Source of the DNA: Burkholderia sp. SRS-W-2-2016
GTDB lineage: Bacteria; Pseudomonadota; Gammaproteobacteria; Burkholderiales; Burkholderiaceae
NCBI RefSeq assembly: GCF_001931485.1
Contig: NZ_MSDV01000051.1
Coordinates: forward strand, 30,201-94,200
Length of the DNA stretch: 64,000 bases
Direction: 5' to 3'
Part shown: positions 15,848 to 24,123 of the stretch, piece by piece
How the letters are laid out: every line of letters starts with the position of its first letter
Position numbering within the stretch: the first letter of the stretch is position 1
Notes under the pieces: generated by a model
Databases searched by the model: none
Told to the model about the DNA's origin: nothing
What the model saw: the letters and a program-made list of their open reading frames with translations, nothing else
Translations under genes and position numbers: made by a program

Positions 15848-17209
15848 TCACGCCTTCTTTTTGACCGGGCGCACATAGCCCGTTTTGCTCGTTTGAGTCT
15901 TGTCGTTCAGTACCAGCGCGTCCGCCGCGACGTCCTTCCAGACCGTCGTGCCGGCCGCGATCGTGGCGCCGCGCTGCACCCGCACCGGCGCGACCAGTTG
16001 CGTGTCGGAGCCGACGAACACGTCGTCCTCGATCACCGTGCGGAATTTGTTCGCGCCGTCGTAATTGCAGGTGATGGTGCCCGCGCCGATATTCACGCGC
16101 GCGCCGATGTCGGCGTCGCCGATATAGGTCAGGTGATTGGCCTTCGAGCCGTGGCCGAGCACCGCGTTCTTCACCTCGACGAAATTGCCGACGTGCGCTT
16201 CGTCTTGCAGCGACGCGCCCGGCCGCAGCCGCGCATACGGTCCGAGCACGACGTGCGCGCCGACTTCGGCGCCTTCGATATGCGTGAACGCATCGACCCG
16301 CGTGCCGGCGCCGAGCGTCGCGTTACGGATCACGCAGTTCGGCCCGATGCTGACGTTGTCGGCGAGCGTCACACGCCCTTCGAACACGCAGTTCACATCG
16401 ATCGACACATCGCGGCCGCATTCGAGCGTGCCGCGCACGTCGATACGCGCCGGGTCGGCGAGCGTCACGCCGGCGACCAGCAGCGTCTCGGCGACGTTGC
16501 CCTGATGGATCCGTTCGAGTTCGGCGAGCTGCTGCTTGCTGTTCACGCCGAGCGTTTCCCACTCGTCGTCCGGCTGCGTGGTGACGACTTCGAGGCCGGC
16601 TTCGATCGCCATCTCGACCGCGTCGGTCAGATAGAACTCGCCCTGTGCGTTGTCGTTTTTCAGCGCCGCGAGCCAGCCCGCGAGACGCGCGGTCGGCGCG
16701 ACGATGATGCCGGTGTTGATCTCGGCGATCTTCAGCTGTTCGGGGCTCGCGTCCTTCTGCTCGACGATGCGCTGCACCTTGCCCGCCTGATCGCGCACGA
16801 TCCGGCCGTAGCCGCTCGGGTCGTCGAGCGTGACGGTCAGCACGCCGTAGCCGTCACGGCCGGCGCGTTCGGTCAGCGCCTGCAGCGTGGCCGCGCGCGT
16901 GAGCGGCACGTCGCCGTACAGCACCAGAGTGGGGAGCGTGGGATCGAGCAGCGGCAGCGCCTGCTGCACCGCATGACCGGTGCCGAGCTGCTGCTCCTGC
17001 ACCGCGAATTGAAGATCGGGAGCGGCGACCGCCGTGCGCACCGCTTCGGCACCGTGGCCGATCACAACGACGAGACGCGCGGGCTTCAGCGCGCGAGCGG
17101 TGTCGATGACATGAGCAAGAAGGGGCTGGCCGGCGAGCGGATGGAGCACCTTGGGAAGCGCGGAACGCATGCGCTTGCCGGTACCCGCCGCCAAAATCAC
17201 GATGTTCAT
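15848..17209 (-). CDS. glmU: bifunctional GlcN-1-P acetyltransferase / GlcNAc-1-P uridyltransferase
   Basis: GlmU acetylates glucosamine-1-phosphate and then adds UMP to give UDP-GlcNAc. The 453-residue protein has the N-terminal pyrophosphorylase domain (MNIVILAAGTGKRMRSALPKVLHPL; QQLGTGHAVQQA; LYGDVPL) and a C-terminal left-handed beta-helix with hexapeptide repeats (from ~250; NFVEVKNAVLGHGSKANHLTY; GAGTITCNYDG). I chose the start at 17209 because it puts the conserved MNIVILAAG at the N-terminus; in-frame upstream codons give unrelated sequence. It is transcribed ahead of glmS. Confidence 0.98.
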   Translation of the reverse strand: MNIVILAAGTGKRMRSALPKVLHPLAGQPLLAHVIDTARALKPARLVVVIGHGAEAVRTAVAAPDLQFAVQEQQLGTGHAVQQALPLLDPTLPTLVLYGDVPLTRAATLQALTERAGRDGYGVLTVTLDDPSGYGRIVRDQAGKVQRIVEQKDASPEQLKIAEINTGIIVAPTARLAGWLAALKNDNAQGEFYLTDAVEMAIEAGLEVVTTQPDDEWETLGVNSKQQLAELERIHQGNVAETLLVAGVTLADPARIDVRGTLECGRDVSIDVNCVFEGRVTLADNVSIGPNCVIRNATLGAGTRVDAFTHIEGAEVGAHVVLGPYARLRPGASLQDEAHVGNFVEVKNAVLGHGSKANHLTYIGDADIGARVNIGAGTITCNYDGANKFRTVIEDDVFVGSDTQLVAPVRVQRGATIAAGTTVWKDVAADALVLNDKTQTSKTGYVRPVKKKA

Positions 17210-17265
17210 GGCGTCGGCATAAGAGGAGTTTTGAGGGGCCGATTTTAACATGCGGCACTGCACTA

Positions 17266-17289
17266 AAAAGGCCGCTAATGCGGCCTTTA
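17266..17289 (-). terminator. rho-independent terminator after ttcA
   Basis: The nine-base stem AAAGGCCGC/GCGGCCTTT with loop TAAT is followed on the minus strand by a T-run. It lies between the ttcA stop (17346) and the glmU start (17209) and separates the two transcripts. Confidence 0.85.
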
Positions 17290-17345
17290 CCACGTTTCCA
17301 TCTCTTCAATTCGCGCCGAAATGCCTGCAAATCAGGCGCTTTTCT

Positions 17346-18308
17346 TCACAGATCGTCGAACTGGACCAGCGGGATGGTCTTCGCGCCGTTCAGCGGCATG
17401 CCCTCTTCGCTGCCGGTCGAGCACGGTTCTTCGTCGAACGCGATGTCGCCGTTCGGATCGGCCTCGCCGCTCGCGCGCAGCCCCGCGAACGGGAACAGCT
17501 GATGATCCATCAGATGCGACGGCACCACCTTCGACAACGCATTGAACATGTTCTCGATGCGGCCCGGGAAGCGCTTCTCCCAGTCGCGAATCAACGCCTT
17601 CATTTCCGCGCGCTTCAGATTAGGTTGGCTACCGCACAGATTGCACGGAATGATCGGGAACTCGCGCAGCTCCGCGTACTTCTCCAGATCGGTTTCCTTC
17701 ACGTACGCGAGCGGACGGATCACGATGTTCTTGCCGTCGTCCGATTGCAGCTTCGGGGGCATGCCCTTCAGCTTGCCGCCGTAGAACATGTTCAGCAGCA
17801 GCGTCTGCAGAATGTCGTCGCGATGGTGGCCGAGCGCGATCTTGGTCGCGCCGAGTTCGCCCGCCACGCGATACAGGATCCCGCGCCGCAGCCGCGAGCA
17901 CAGCGAGCAGGTGGTCTTGCCCTCCGGCACCAGCCGCTTGACGATGCTGTAGGTGTCCTGATTCTCGATGTGAAACGGAATGTCGAGCTGCTTCAGGTAC
18001 TCGGGCAGCACGTGCTCGGGGAAGCCCGGCTGCTTCTGGTCGAGGTTCACCGCGACGATCTCGAAGTTGATCGGCGCGCGTTCGCGCAGCCGCATCAGGA
18101 TGTCGAGCATCGCGTAGCTGTCCTTGCCGCCCGACAGGCACACCATCACCTTGTCGCCGTCCTCGATCATGTTGAAGTCGCCGATCGCCTGGCCGACCTG
18201 GCGCGCGAGGCGCTTGAACAGCTTGTTGTTCTCGTACGCTTCTTTCTGCTCGCGGCGGGTGAGCGGGGATTTGGTCGCGTGGGCGGTCTCGATCTCCGGT
18301 GCGTTCAT
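17346..18308 (-). CDS. ttcA: tRNA 2-thiocytidine(32) synthetase
   Basis: TtcA thiolates C32 of certain tRNAs using ATP and an iron-sulfur cluster. The 320-residue protein shows the PP-loop motif CLSGGKDSYAML near residue 60, the paired cysteines CSLC (~136) and a further Cys in PCNLCGSQPNLKR (~225) that together ligate the [4Fe-4S] cluster, and the GHHRDD motif. It starts three bases after the folB stop, so the two are probably co-transcribed. Confidence 0.96.
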   Translation of the reverse strand: MNAPEIETAHATKSPLTRREQKEAYENNKLFKRLARQVGQAIGDFNMIEDGDKVMVCLSGGKDSYAMLDILMRLRERAPINFEIVAVNLDQKQPGFPEHVLPEYLKQLDIPFHIENQDTYSIVKRLVPEGKTTCSLCSRLRRGILYRVAGELGATKIALGHHRDDILQTLLLNMFYGGKLKGMPPKLQSDDGKNIVIRPLAYVKETDLEKYAELREFPIIPCNLCGSQPNLKRAEMKALIRDWEKRFPGRIENMFNALSKVVPSHLMDHQLFPFAGLRASGEADPNGDIAFDEEPCSTGSEEGMPLNGAKTIPLVQFDDL

Positions 18309-18311
18309 CGC

Positions 18312-18707
18312 TCAATCCTCCTTCACGCGGAACACTTCGACGCCGACCGCGTCGCAGTCCGGATAAACATCCGGCTTCTCGGTCGACACGCGCGCGGCGC
18401 GCACCTGCGGATGTTCGAGCATCGTGCGCACGAGGTCGTCGCACAGCGTCTCCTGCAGATGGATATGCCCTTGCGATACGCGCTTGGCGATCGTCGAGCG
18501 CATGAAGTCGTAATCGACGACTTCGTTCAGCTTGTCCTGCACCGGCGTCGACAGCGCGAGCGGCACATACAGTTCGACGTTGATCACGACGCGCTGTTCG
18601 CCGCGCTTTTCGAAATCGTGCACGCCGATGTTGATGTGCACTTCGTAGTTGCGCAGAAAGAGCCGGCGGCAATCGGCGAGCCGGGGATGCGAAAGAGCGG
18701 CAAACAT
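18312..18707 (-). CDS. folB: dihydroneopterin aldolase family protein
   Basis: FolB converts dihydroneopterin to 6-hydroxymethyl-dihydropterin in folate synthesis. The 131-residue frame from ATG 18707 has the family pattern: LFLRNYEVHINIGVHDFEKRGEQRVVINVEL (start of the T-fold), VVDYDFMRSTI, LQETLCDDLVRTMLEHPQV, and VRAARVSTEKPDVYPDCDAVGVEVFR. The catalytic Glu of the EKRGEQ/QETL region and the Tyr of VVDYDF are present. An upstream ATG at 18743 is less likely because it adds non-family residues. It lies between an SDR and ttcA. Confidence 0.9.
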   Translation of the reverse strand: MFAALSHPRLADCRRLFLRNYEVHINIGVHDFEKRGEQRVVINVELYVPLALSTPVQDKLNEVVDYDFMRSTIAKRVSQGHIHLQETLCDDLVRTMLEHPQVRAARVSTEKPDVYPDCDAVGVEVFRVKED

Positions 18708-18807
18708 GTTCGTTCCAGTCAAAAAAGCGTGCTTGGCACGCAAAGGGGCGCTGCGTCGCGCAGCGCGGCGGCCTCGGCGAAGCGAGGCGTGGCAAACCGC
18801 GCGCGGA

Positions 18808-19671
18808 TCAGGCGCCCGTCAAAAACATTACGTCGCGCGGCAGCGGCACGAGATGCTGCCCGCCGTCGACCACCAGCGTCGTTCCGGTGACACCGGCTGC
18901 ATCCGCGAGATACAGCGCGGCGGCGACGATATCCTCAGGCCGCGACGCACGGCCCAGAGGCGTCATTCGATGCGCGGCGGCAAACCCTTCCAGGGTCTGG
19001 TCGCCCGATTGCATCGTCAGGCCGGGCGCGAGCCCGACCACCCGGACTTTCGGCGCGAGCGCCTGAGCGAGCGCGACCGTCGCGGTCTGCAGCGCCGCCT
19101 TCGATAGCGTGTACGACAGATAGTCCGGGTTCATGTTGTACAGCTTCTGGTCCAGCACATTGATGACCACGCCGCGCTGGCTTTCGTCGTGCACCGCCGC
19201 CTCGGGCGTCGCGTCGTACAGCATGCGCGCGAGCACCAGCGGCGCGCCGACGTTCATCGCGGTCAGCTTCAGCAGCAGCTCGTAACCGACGTCGCGCGCG
19301 GTGTCTTCCTCGAAGCGCGACGCGTTGTTGACGATGCACGACGGCCGGCCCAGCGCCTCGGTGCAGGCCGGCAGCAGCCGCGTAACCTGCGCCTCGTCGC
19401 CGAGTTCGGCCGGCAGCGCGACCGCGTGGCGGCCGAGCGCGACGATCTGCGCGACGGTTTCGTCGGCGTCCTCACGCGACGCGCCGTAGTGCACGGCCAC
19501 GTCCCAGCCGCGCGCGGCAAAGCCGAGCGCGAGCGCGCGGCCGATGCGGCGCGCGCCGCCGGTAACTAGCACGACGCGAGGCTGCTGCGACGGCACGGCG
19601 GGCGCCACGGCGGACGCCCCTAAGGACGGCGCTTCGGCCGGGCGGGCAACGTTGTCCGGGGAGACGGTCAT
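18808..19671 (-). CDS. short-chain dehydrogenase/reductase, FolM-like candidate
   Basis: The 287-residue protein is a classical SDR. The Rossmann motif VTGGARRIGRALA starts near residue 36, the structural motif is NNAS, and the catalytic pair is YTLSK (YxxxK) near 200. A low-complexity N-terminus of ~28 residues precedes the fold. The neighbouring folB suggests a pterin role such as dihydromonapterin/dihydrofolate reduction (FolM/PTR1 type); TGGARRIG and MNPDYLSYTLSK suit that group, but this remains an inference. Its start codon is only 13 bp from the divergent methyltransferase start. Confidence 0.88.
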   Translation of the reverse strand: MTVSPDNVARPAEAPSLGASAVAPAVPSQQPRVVLVTGGARRIGRALALGFAARGWDVAVHYGASREDADETVAQIVALGRHAVALPAELGDEAQVTRLLPACTEALGRPSCIVNNASRFEEDTARDVGYELLLKLTAMNVGAPLVLARMLYDATPEAAVHDESQRGVVINVLDQKLYNMNPDYLSYTLSKAALQTATVALAQALAPKVRVVGLAPGLTMQSGDQTLEGFAAAHRMTPLGRASRPEDIVAAALYLADAAGVTGTTLVVDGGQHLVPLPRDVMFLTGA

Positions 19672-19684
19672 TTACAATGCGGGG

Positions 19685-20890
19685 ATGAATCCGAAAGCTC
19701 ACCAACCCGATAGTTTACCTGCTCCCGGCCCGAGCGCGCTCGCGCAGTCCGACGCGCTGGTCGCGCAGATCCGTGCGCAGCTCGACGCGGCCGGCGGCTG
19801 GCTGCCGTTCGACCGCTATATGGAGCGCGCGCTGTACGCGCCGGGGCTCGGCTATTACAGCGGCGGTGCGCGCAAATTCGGGCTGCGCGGCGACGACGGC
19901 AGCGACTTCGTCACCGCGCCGGAACTGTCGCCCCTCTTCGCCGCGACGCTCGCGCGCCCGCTCGCCGAAGCCTTGGAGGCGAGCGGCACGCGCGAGCTGA
20001 TGGAGTTCGGCGCCGGCACCGGCAAGCTCGCGGCGGGCCTGCTCACCGCGCTCGACGCGCTCGGCACGGAGTTCGACAGCTATTCGATCGTCGATCTGTC
20101 GGGCGAGCTGCGCGAGCGGCAGCGCGACACGATCGCGGCAGCCGCGCCCGCGCTGCTGGCCAAGGTGCGCTGGCTCGATGCATTGCCGGAGCGCTTCGAA
20201 GGCGTGGTGATCGGCAACGAGGTGCTCGACGCGATGCCGGTGCGGCTCTTCGCGAACCGCGGCGGCGCCTGGCTGGAGCGCGGCGTGGTGTGGCGCGACG
20301 ACGCGTTCGCATTCGACGACCGCCCGGTCACCGCGGCCGCCGACCTGCTGCGGCTAGAGGAAATCGACGCGGCCCGCGAAACCGGTGCCGGCGACGACTA
20401 CCTGACCGAGACGCACGAAGCCGCGCTGGCCTTCACGCGCACGATCTGCACGATGCTCGCGCGCGGCGCGGTGATCCTGATCGACTACGGCTTTCCGCAT
20501 CACGAGTACTACCACGCGCAGCGCGCGCAGGGCACGCTGATGTGCCACTACCGGCATCGCGCGCACGGCGATCCGTTTCTGTATCCCGGCTTGCAGGACA
20601 TCACCGCGCACGTCGAATTCACCGGCATCGCGGAAGCCGGTACCGACGCCGGCGCGGACCTGCTCGGTTTCACGTCGCAAGCGCGCTTTCTGATGAACGC
20701 GGGAATCACCGAAGTGCTCGGCGAAATCGATCCCGCCGACACCGCCCGCTTTCTGCCGGCCGCGAATGCGGTGCAGAAGCTGCTGTCGGAGGCGGAGATG
20801 GGCGAGCTGTTCAAGGTGATCGCGTTTTCGCGCGGGCTCGACGATACGCTGCGCGCGTTTTCGAGCGGCGATCGCTCGCATACGCTGTGA
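19685..20890 (+). CDS. class I SAM-dependent methyltransferase (COG1565/NDUFAF7 family)
   Basis: The 401-residue protein begins at ATG 19685. It carries the family signatures GYYSGGARKFGLRGDDGSDF, then ELSPLFAATLA, the SAM-binding loop MEFGAGTGKLA, VIGNEVLDAMP, and IDYGFPHHEYYHAQRAQGTL. The mitochondrial homologue NDUFAF7 methylates an arginine of complex I; the bacterial substrate is not established. The start lies 13 bp from the divergent SDR start, so each promoter probably lies inside the other gene. Confidence 0.93.
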   Translation: MNPKAHQPDSLPAPGPSALAQSDALVAQIRAQLDAAGGWLPFDRYMERALYAPGLGYYSGGARKFGLRGDDGSDFVTAPELSPLFAATLARPLAEALEASGTRELMEFGAGTGKLAAGLLTALDALGTEFDSYSIVDLSGELRERQRDTIAAAAPALLAKVRWLDALPERFEGVVIGNEVLDAMPVRLFANRGGAWLERGVVWRDDAFAFDDRPVTAAADLLRLEEIDAARETGAGDDYLTETHEAALAFTRTICTMLARGAVILIDYGFPHHEYYHAQRAQGTLMCHYRHRAHGDPFLYPGLQDITAHVEFTGIAEAGTDAGADLLGFTSQARFLMNAGITEVLGEIDPADTARFLPAANAVQKLLSEAEMGELFKVIAFSRGLDDTLRAFSSGDRSHTL

Positions 20891-20924
20891 CGTGCCACGC
20901 CTTTAAGGACCCGAGAGACTCGCG

Positions 20925-21119
20925 ATGATCCGCTGGCTATTGACCACCTTCGTTGCCGTCGCGATTCTGTCGTCGTGCTGGCCGTGGCTCAGGAAGCTCG
21001 GCATCGGCCGGATGCCCGGCGACGTGACGCTGCGGCTGTTCGGCCGCGAGTATCCGTTTCCGTTCATGTCGACGCTGGTGCTGTCGATACTGCTGTCGTT
21101 GCTGGCGCGGGTGCTGTAG
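20925..21119 (+). CDS. DUF2905 family small membrane protein (64 aa)
   Basis: This 64-residue protein has two TM segments (WLLTTFVAVAILSSCWPWL and STLVLSILLSLLARVL) flanking the family motif LGIGRMPGDVTLRLFGREYPFPF. DUF2905 proteins are widespread; their function is unknown. It starts 34 bp after the methyltransferase and is probably in the same transcript. Confidence 0.92.
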   Translation: MIRWLLTTFVAVAILSSCWPWLRKLGIGRMPGDVTLRLFGREYPFPFMSTLVLSILLSLLARVL

Positions 21120-21163
21120 CCAACCCCCGCGCCTTCCTCTTTTAGCCGCGTGTCGCGCCTGCG

Positions 21164-22396
21164 CTAACCCAGCGCCGCTTCCACCGCCCTGACCCGCTCC
21201 TGATGCACGGCGTCCTTGATGCCGGCCGGCGCATCGGCAAGACGCTGCGCAACCGCGCCCGCATCCACTCCCCGCGCGGCCACCAGCGCGACCCGCAAAC
21301 GCTCCGCCTGCGGATAATCGCGCGTCTCGAAGCCCAACCGCCCGCGCGCATCCGACTCGCACGCCTGCAACGCCTCGGCGAAGCGGGCCGGCTTGCGCAT
21401 CGCGTCGCTGCGCTCGAACAGCCGCACCAGCGCGGCCGCGCCCATTTCCATCACGCGATGAATATTGCCGTGCTCGCGCGCGACCAGCAGCGCGAGATCG
21501 CGGCACTCGTTCGGCACGCGCAGCCGTTCGCATAGCGGCTTGAGCAGATCGACGCTGCGGCCTTCGTGGCCGAGGTGACGCGGCAGGATGTCGTCCGGCG
21601 TGGTCGCCTTGCCGAGATCGTGCGTCAGCGCGGCAAACCGCACCGGCAACGCATAACCCTGCTGCGCCGCATGGTCCAACACCATCATCACGTGCACGCC
21701 GGTGTCGACCTCCGGGTGATAGTCGGCGCGCTGCGGCACGCCGAACAGCGCGTCGATCTCCGGCAGAATCCGCGCGAGCGCGCCGCATTCGCGCAGCACG
21801 TCGAACATCCGCGACGGCTTCTTCTCCATCAGCCCGCGCGACACTTCCTGCCACACCCGCTCGGCGACCAGCGCATCGGCCTCGCCGTCGGCGACCATCT
21901 TGCGCATCAGTGCCACGGTTTCCGGCGCGACCGTGAAATCGGCGAAGCGCGCCGCGAAACGCGCGATGCGCAGAATCCGCACCGGATCTTCTAGAAACGC
22001 GTCGCCGACATGGCGAAACAGCTTCGCCTTCAAATCGGCCTGGCCGTTGAACGGATCGATGACCGGCCCGGTCAGCTCGCCGTCCGGGCGCACTTCGCGC
22101 GCCATCGCGTTGATCGTCAGATCGCGGCGCGCGAGGTCTTCCTCGAGCGTCACGTCCGGCGCATAGAAAAACTGGAAGCCGTGATAACCGGCGGCGGTCT
22201 TGCGCTCGGTGCGCGCGAGCGCGTATTCCTCATGCGTCTGCGGATGCAGGAACACCGGAAAGTCCTTGCCGACCGGCCGGTAACCCTGCGCGACCATCTG
22301 CTCCGGCGTCGCGCCGACCACCACGTAATCGCGATCCTGCACCGGCACGCCGAGCAACTCGTCGCGGACCGCGCCGCCAACTGCGTAAATATTCAT
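21164..22396 (-). CDS. cca: CCA-adding enzyme (tRNA nucleotidyltransferase)
   Basis: The enzyme builds or repairs the 3' CCA end of tRNA. The 410-residue protein from ATG 22396 has the class II nucleotidyltransferase head (MNIYAVGGAVRDELLG, DRDYVVVG, EEDLARRDLTINAMA), the arginine motif EDPVRILRIARFAARF, and a C-terminal HD domain (HVMMVLDHA, RFAALTHDLGKATTP). The HD-containing form matches the E. coli-type enzyme, which also has phosphohydrolase activity. Its start overlaps the GST stop by four bases. Confidence 0.97.
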   Translation of the reverse strand: MNIYAVGGAVRDELLGVPVQDRDYVVVGATPEQMVAQGYRPVGKDFPVFLHPQTHEEYALARTERKTAAGYHGFQFFYAPDVTLEEDLARRDLTINAMAREVRPDGELTGPVIDPFNGQADLKAKLFRHVGDAFLEDPVRILRIARFAARFADFTVAPETVALMRKMVADGEADALVAERVWQEVSRGLMEKKPSRMFDVLRECGALARILPEIDALFGVPQRADYHPEVDTGVHVMMVLDHAAQQGYALPVRFAALTHDLGKATTPDDILPRHLGHEGRSVDLLKPLCERLRVPNECRDLALLVAREHGNIHRVMEMGAAALVRLFERSDAMRKPARFAEALQACESDARGRLGFETRDYPQAERLRVALVAARGVDAGAVAQRLADAPAGIKDAVHQERVRAVEAALG

Positions 22397-23046
22397 GGGC
22401 ATTCGTCTTGATAGGGCACTGCGTGCGTTTCCTTGCGCGCGGCGTCGATCCACGCATTGACCGCCGGCAGCGCGGTGAGCCGCTCGACATACGCGGCGGC
22501 CGTCGCCGACAACGCCGGCTTCCACGTGTTGAAGCGCATTGCGACCGGCGCGTACATCGCATCGGCGATGCTGAATTCGCCGAACAGGAACGGGCCGCCG
22601 TAGCTTTGCAGGCAGTCGCCCCAGATCGCCTCGATGCGGGCGATATCGGCCAGCGCGCCCGCGGTCGCGTTCTTACCCGGGAACGACGCGCGGATGTTCA
22701 TCCACATGTTCGAGCGCAATTCGCCGAAGCCCGAATGCATCTCGGCGCTGACGCTGCGCGCATGCGCGCGCGCCGCCGCGTCGCGCGGCCACAGCGCGTG
22801 CTGCGGAAAACGCTCGGCGAGCGTTTCGGCGATCGCCAGTGAATCCCACACCGGCTGACCAGCATCGTCGATCAGGCACGGCACCTTGCCGGGCCCGCGC
22901 GGCGCGAGGGCGCGGATCTTCGCATTGGTGTCCGCCTCGTTCAGATGGATCAGCACTTCGTCGAACGGGATGCCGAAGTGCTTGAGCAGCAGCCACGGCC
23001 GCATCGACCACGACGAATAGTTCTTGTCACCAATGAGCAGCTTCAT
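22393..23046 (-). CDS. glutathione S-transferase family protein
   Basis: The 217-residue protein has an N-terminal thioredoxin-like domain (MKLLIGDKNYSSWSMRPWLLLKHF, with the Ser-rich active-site region and a GKVPCLIDD cis-Pro motif) and an all-helical C-terminal domain (SIADAMYAPVAMRF). It is predicted cytosolic. The substrate is unknown. It is translationally coupled to cca through an ATGA overlap. Confidence 0.93.
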   Translation of the reverse strand: MKLLIGDKNYSSWSMRPWLLLKHFGIPFDEVLIHLNEADTNAKIRALAPRGPGKVPCLIDDAGQPVWDSLAIAETLAERFPQHALWPRDAAARAHARSVSAEMHSGFGELRSNMWMNIRASFPGKNATAGALADIARIEAIWGDCLQSYGGPFLFGEFSIADAMYAPVAMRFNTWKPALSATAAAYVERLTALPAVNAWIDAARKETHAVPYQDECP

Positions 23047-23078
23047 GCGTTGCCTGAAAGTGAATGGAGAAGAAGACT

Positions 23079-24032
23079 TCAGCGCCCGGCGCTGGCGCGG
23101 AACGAGTCGAGCCGCGAACCCCTGGACGCGCCGGTGAGATAGGTCGGCACGATCGCCTCGATGCTGGCCGGTTCGATCCCGAGTTCGGGCGCGAGCGGCC
23201 CGCTCAGGATGTTCGGGACTTTCATCGAGTCGAGATTGTCGCGCGAAATCACCGGTTCGCCGGGCGCCATCTCGAAGCTGAGCGCCTGCAGGCGGGCCAG
23301 CGGTTCGGGCAAGCGGATGATGCGCGCATGCTTGCCGATCACGTCGCCGCAGTAGGACACCAGGTCTTCGAGCGTATAGACGGTCGGGCCGCCGAGTTCA
23401 TAGGTGCGGCCGGTGGCGGCATCGAGATCGAGCACGTTGGCGATCGCCTTCGCGACGTCGCCGACGAAGACCGGCTGGAACTGCGCATCCGGCATCGCGA
23501 GCGGAATGGCCGGAAACACCCGTTGCAGGAACGCGAACTTGTTGAGGAACGCGTCCTCGGGGCCGAACACGACCGACGGCCGGAAGATCGTCCACGCGAC
23601 GCTGCCGCCGTGCACCGCTTTCTCGCCGTCGCCCTTCGAGCGCGCGTACATGCTAGGGCCGTTCGAATTTGCGCCGAGCGCGCTCAGATGAATCAGCCGA
23701 TGCACGCCCTTGCCTTCGCACGCGGCGACGATGCGCGTGGGCAGCTCGACGTGCGCGCGCGCGAACGCTTCGCCGTACGGTTTGCCGCGTTTGGAGTTCA
23801 GCACCCCGACGAGGTTGATTACGCAATCGGCGCCCTCGACGAAGCGCGCAAGCTGCACCGGATCGAACACGTCGGTTTCGATCACGTCGATGGGCAGCAT
23901 GGTGAGATGGCGCGCGTTGTAGCGGCGCCGGGTGGCGACGCGCACGTCCTTGCCGAGTTCGACGAGCGCATTGACGACGTAGCTGCCGATAAAACCGGAG
24001 CCGCCGATGACCGCGATAGCTTGATGTCGCAT
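23079..24032 (-). CDS. NAD(P)-binding NDUFA9-like atypical SDR
   Basis: The 317-residue protein starts MRHQAIAVIGGSGFIGSYVV, an NAD(P)-binding GxxGxxG motif of extended/atypical SDRs, and continues with INLVGVLNSKRGKPYGEAF, IHLSALGANSNGPSMYARSKGDGE and FRPSVVFGPED. This pattern matches the complex I NDUFA9-like group, often annotated as NADH-ubiquinone oxidoreductase accessory or nucleoside-diphosphate-sugar epimerase. The true reaction is unknown. It is 32 bp upstream of the GST gene. Confidence 0.9.
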   Translation of the reverse strand: MRHQAIAVIGGSGFIGSYVVNALVELGKDVRVATRRRYNARHLTMLPIDVIETDVFDPVQLARFVEGADCVINLVGVLNSKRGKPYGEAFARAHVELPTRIVAACEGKGVHRLIHLSALGANSNGPSMYARSKGDGEKAVHGGSVAWTIFRPSVVFGPEDAFLNKFAFLQRVFPAIPLAMPDAQFQPVFVGDVAKAIANVLDLDAATGRTYELGGPTVYTLEDLVSYCGDVIGKHARIIRLPEPLARLQALSFEMAPGEPVISRDNLDSMKVPNILSGPLAPELGIEPASIEAIVPTYLTGASRGSRLDSFRASAGR

Positions 24033-24123
24033 TTTCGACTCCCTGATGGAAGCCGCGGCAACGGCTGATGAGACGCGCCGCGGTGCGGGCTCGCAAGACC
24101 CGGCGACCGCGGCGGCACGGCGC

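Noticed and set aside
13952..17248. Very long plus-strand open frame (~1100 codons) across glmS and glmU
   Set aside because: It is antisense to two unmistakable genes, Arg/His-rich as expected from high-GC complementary frames, and has no family features.
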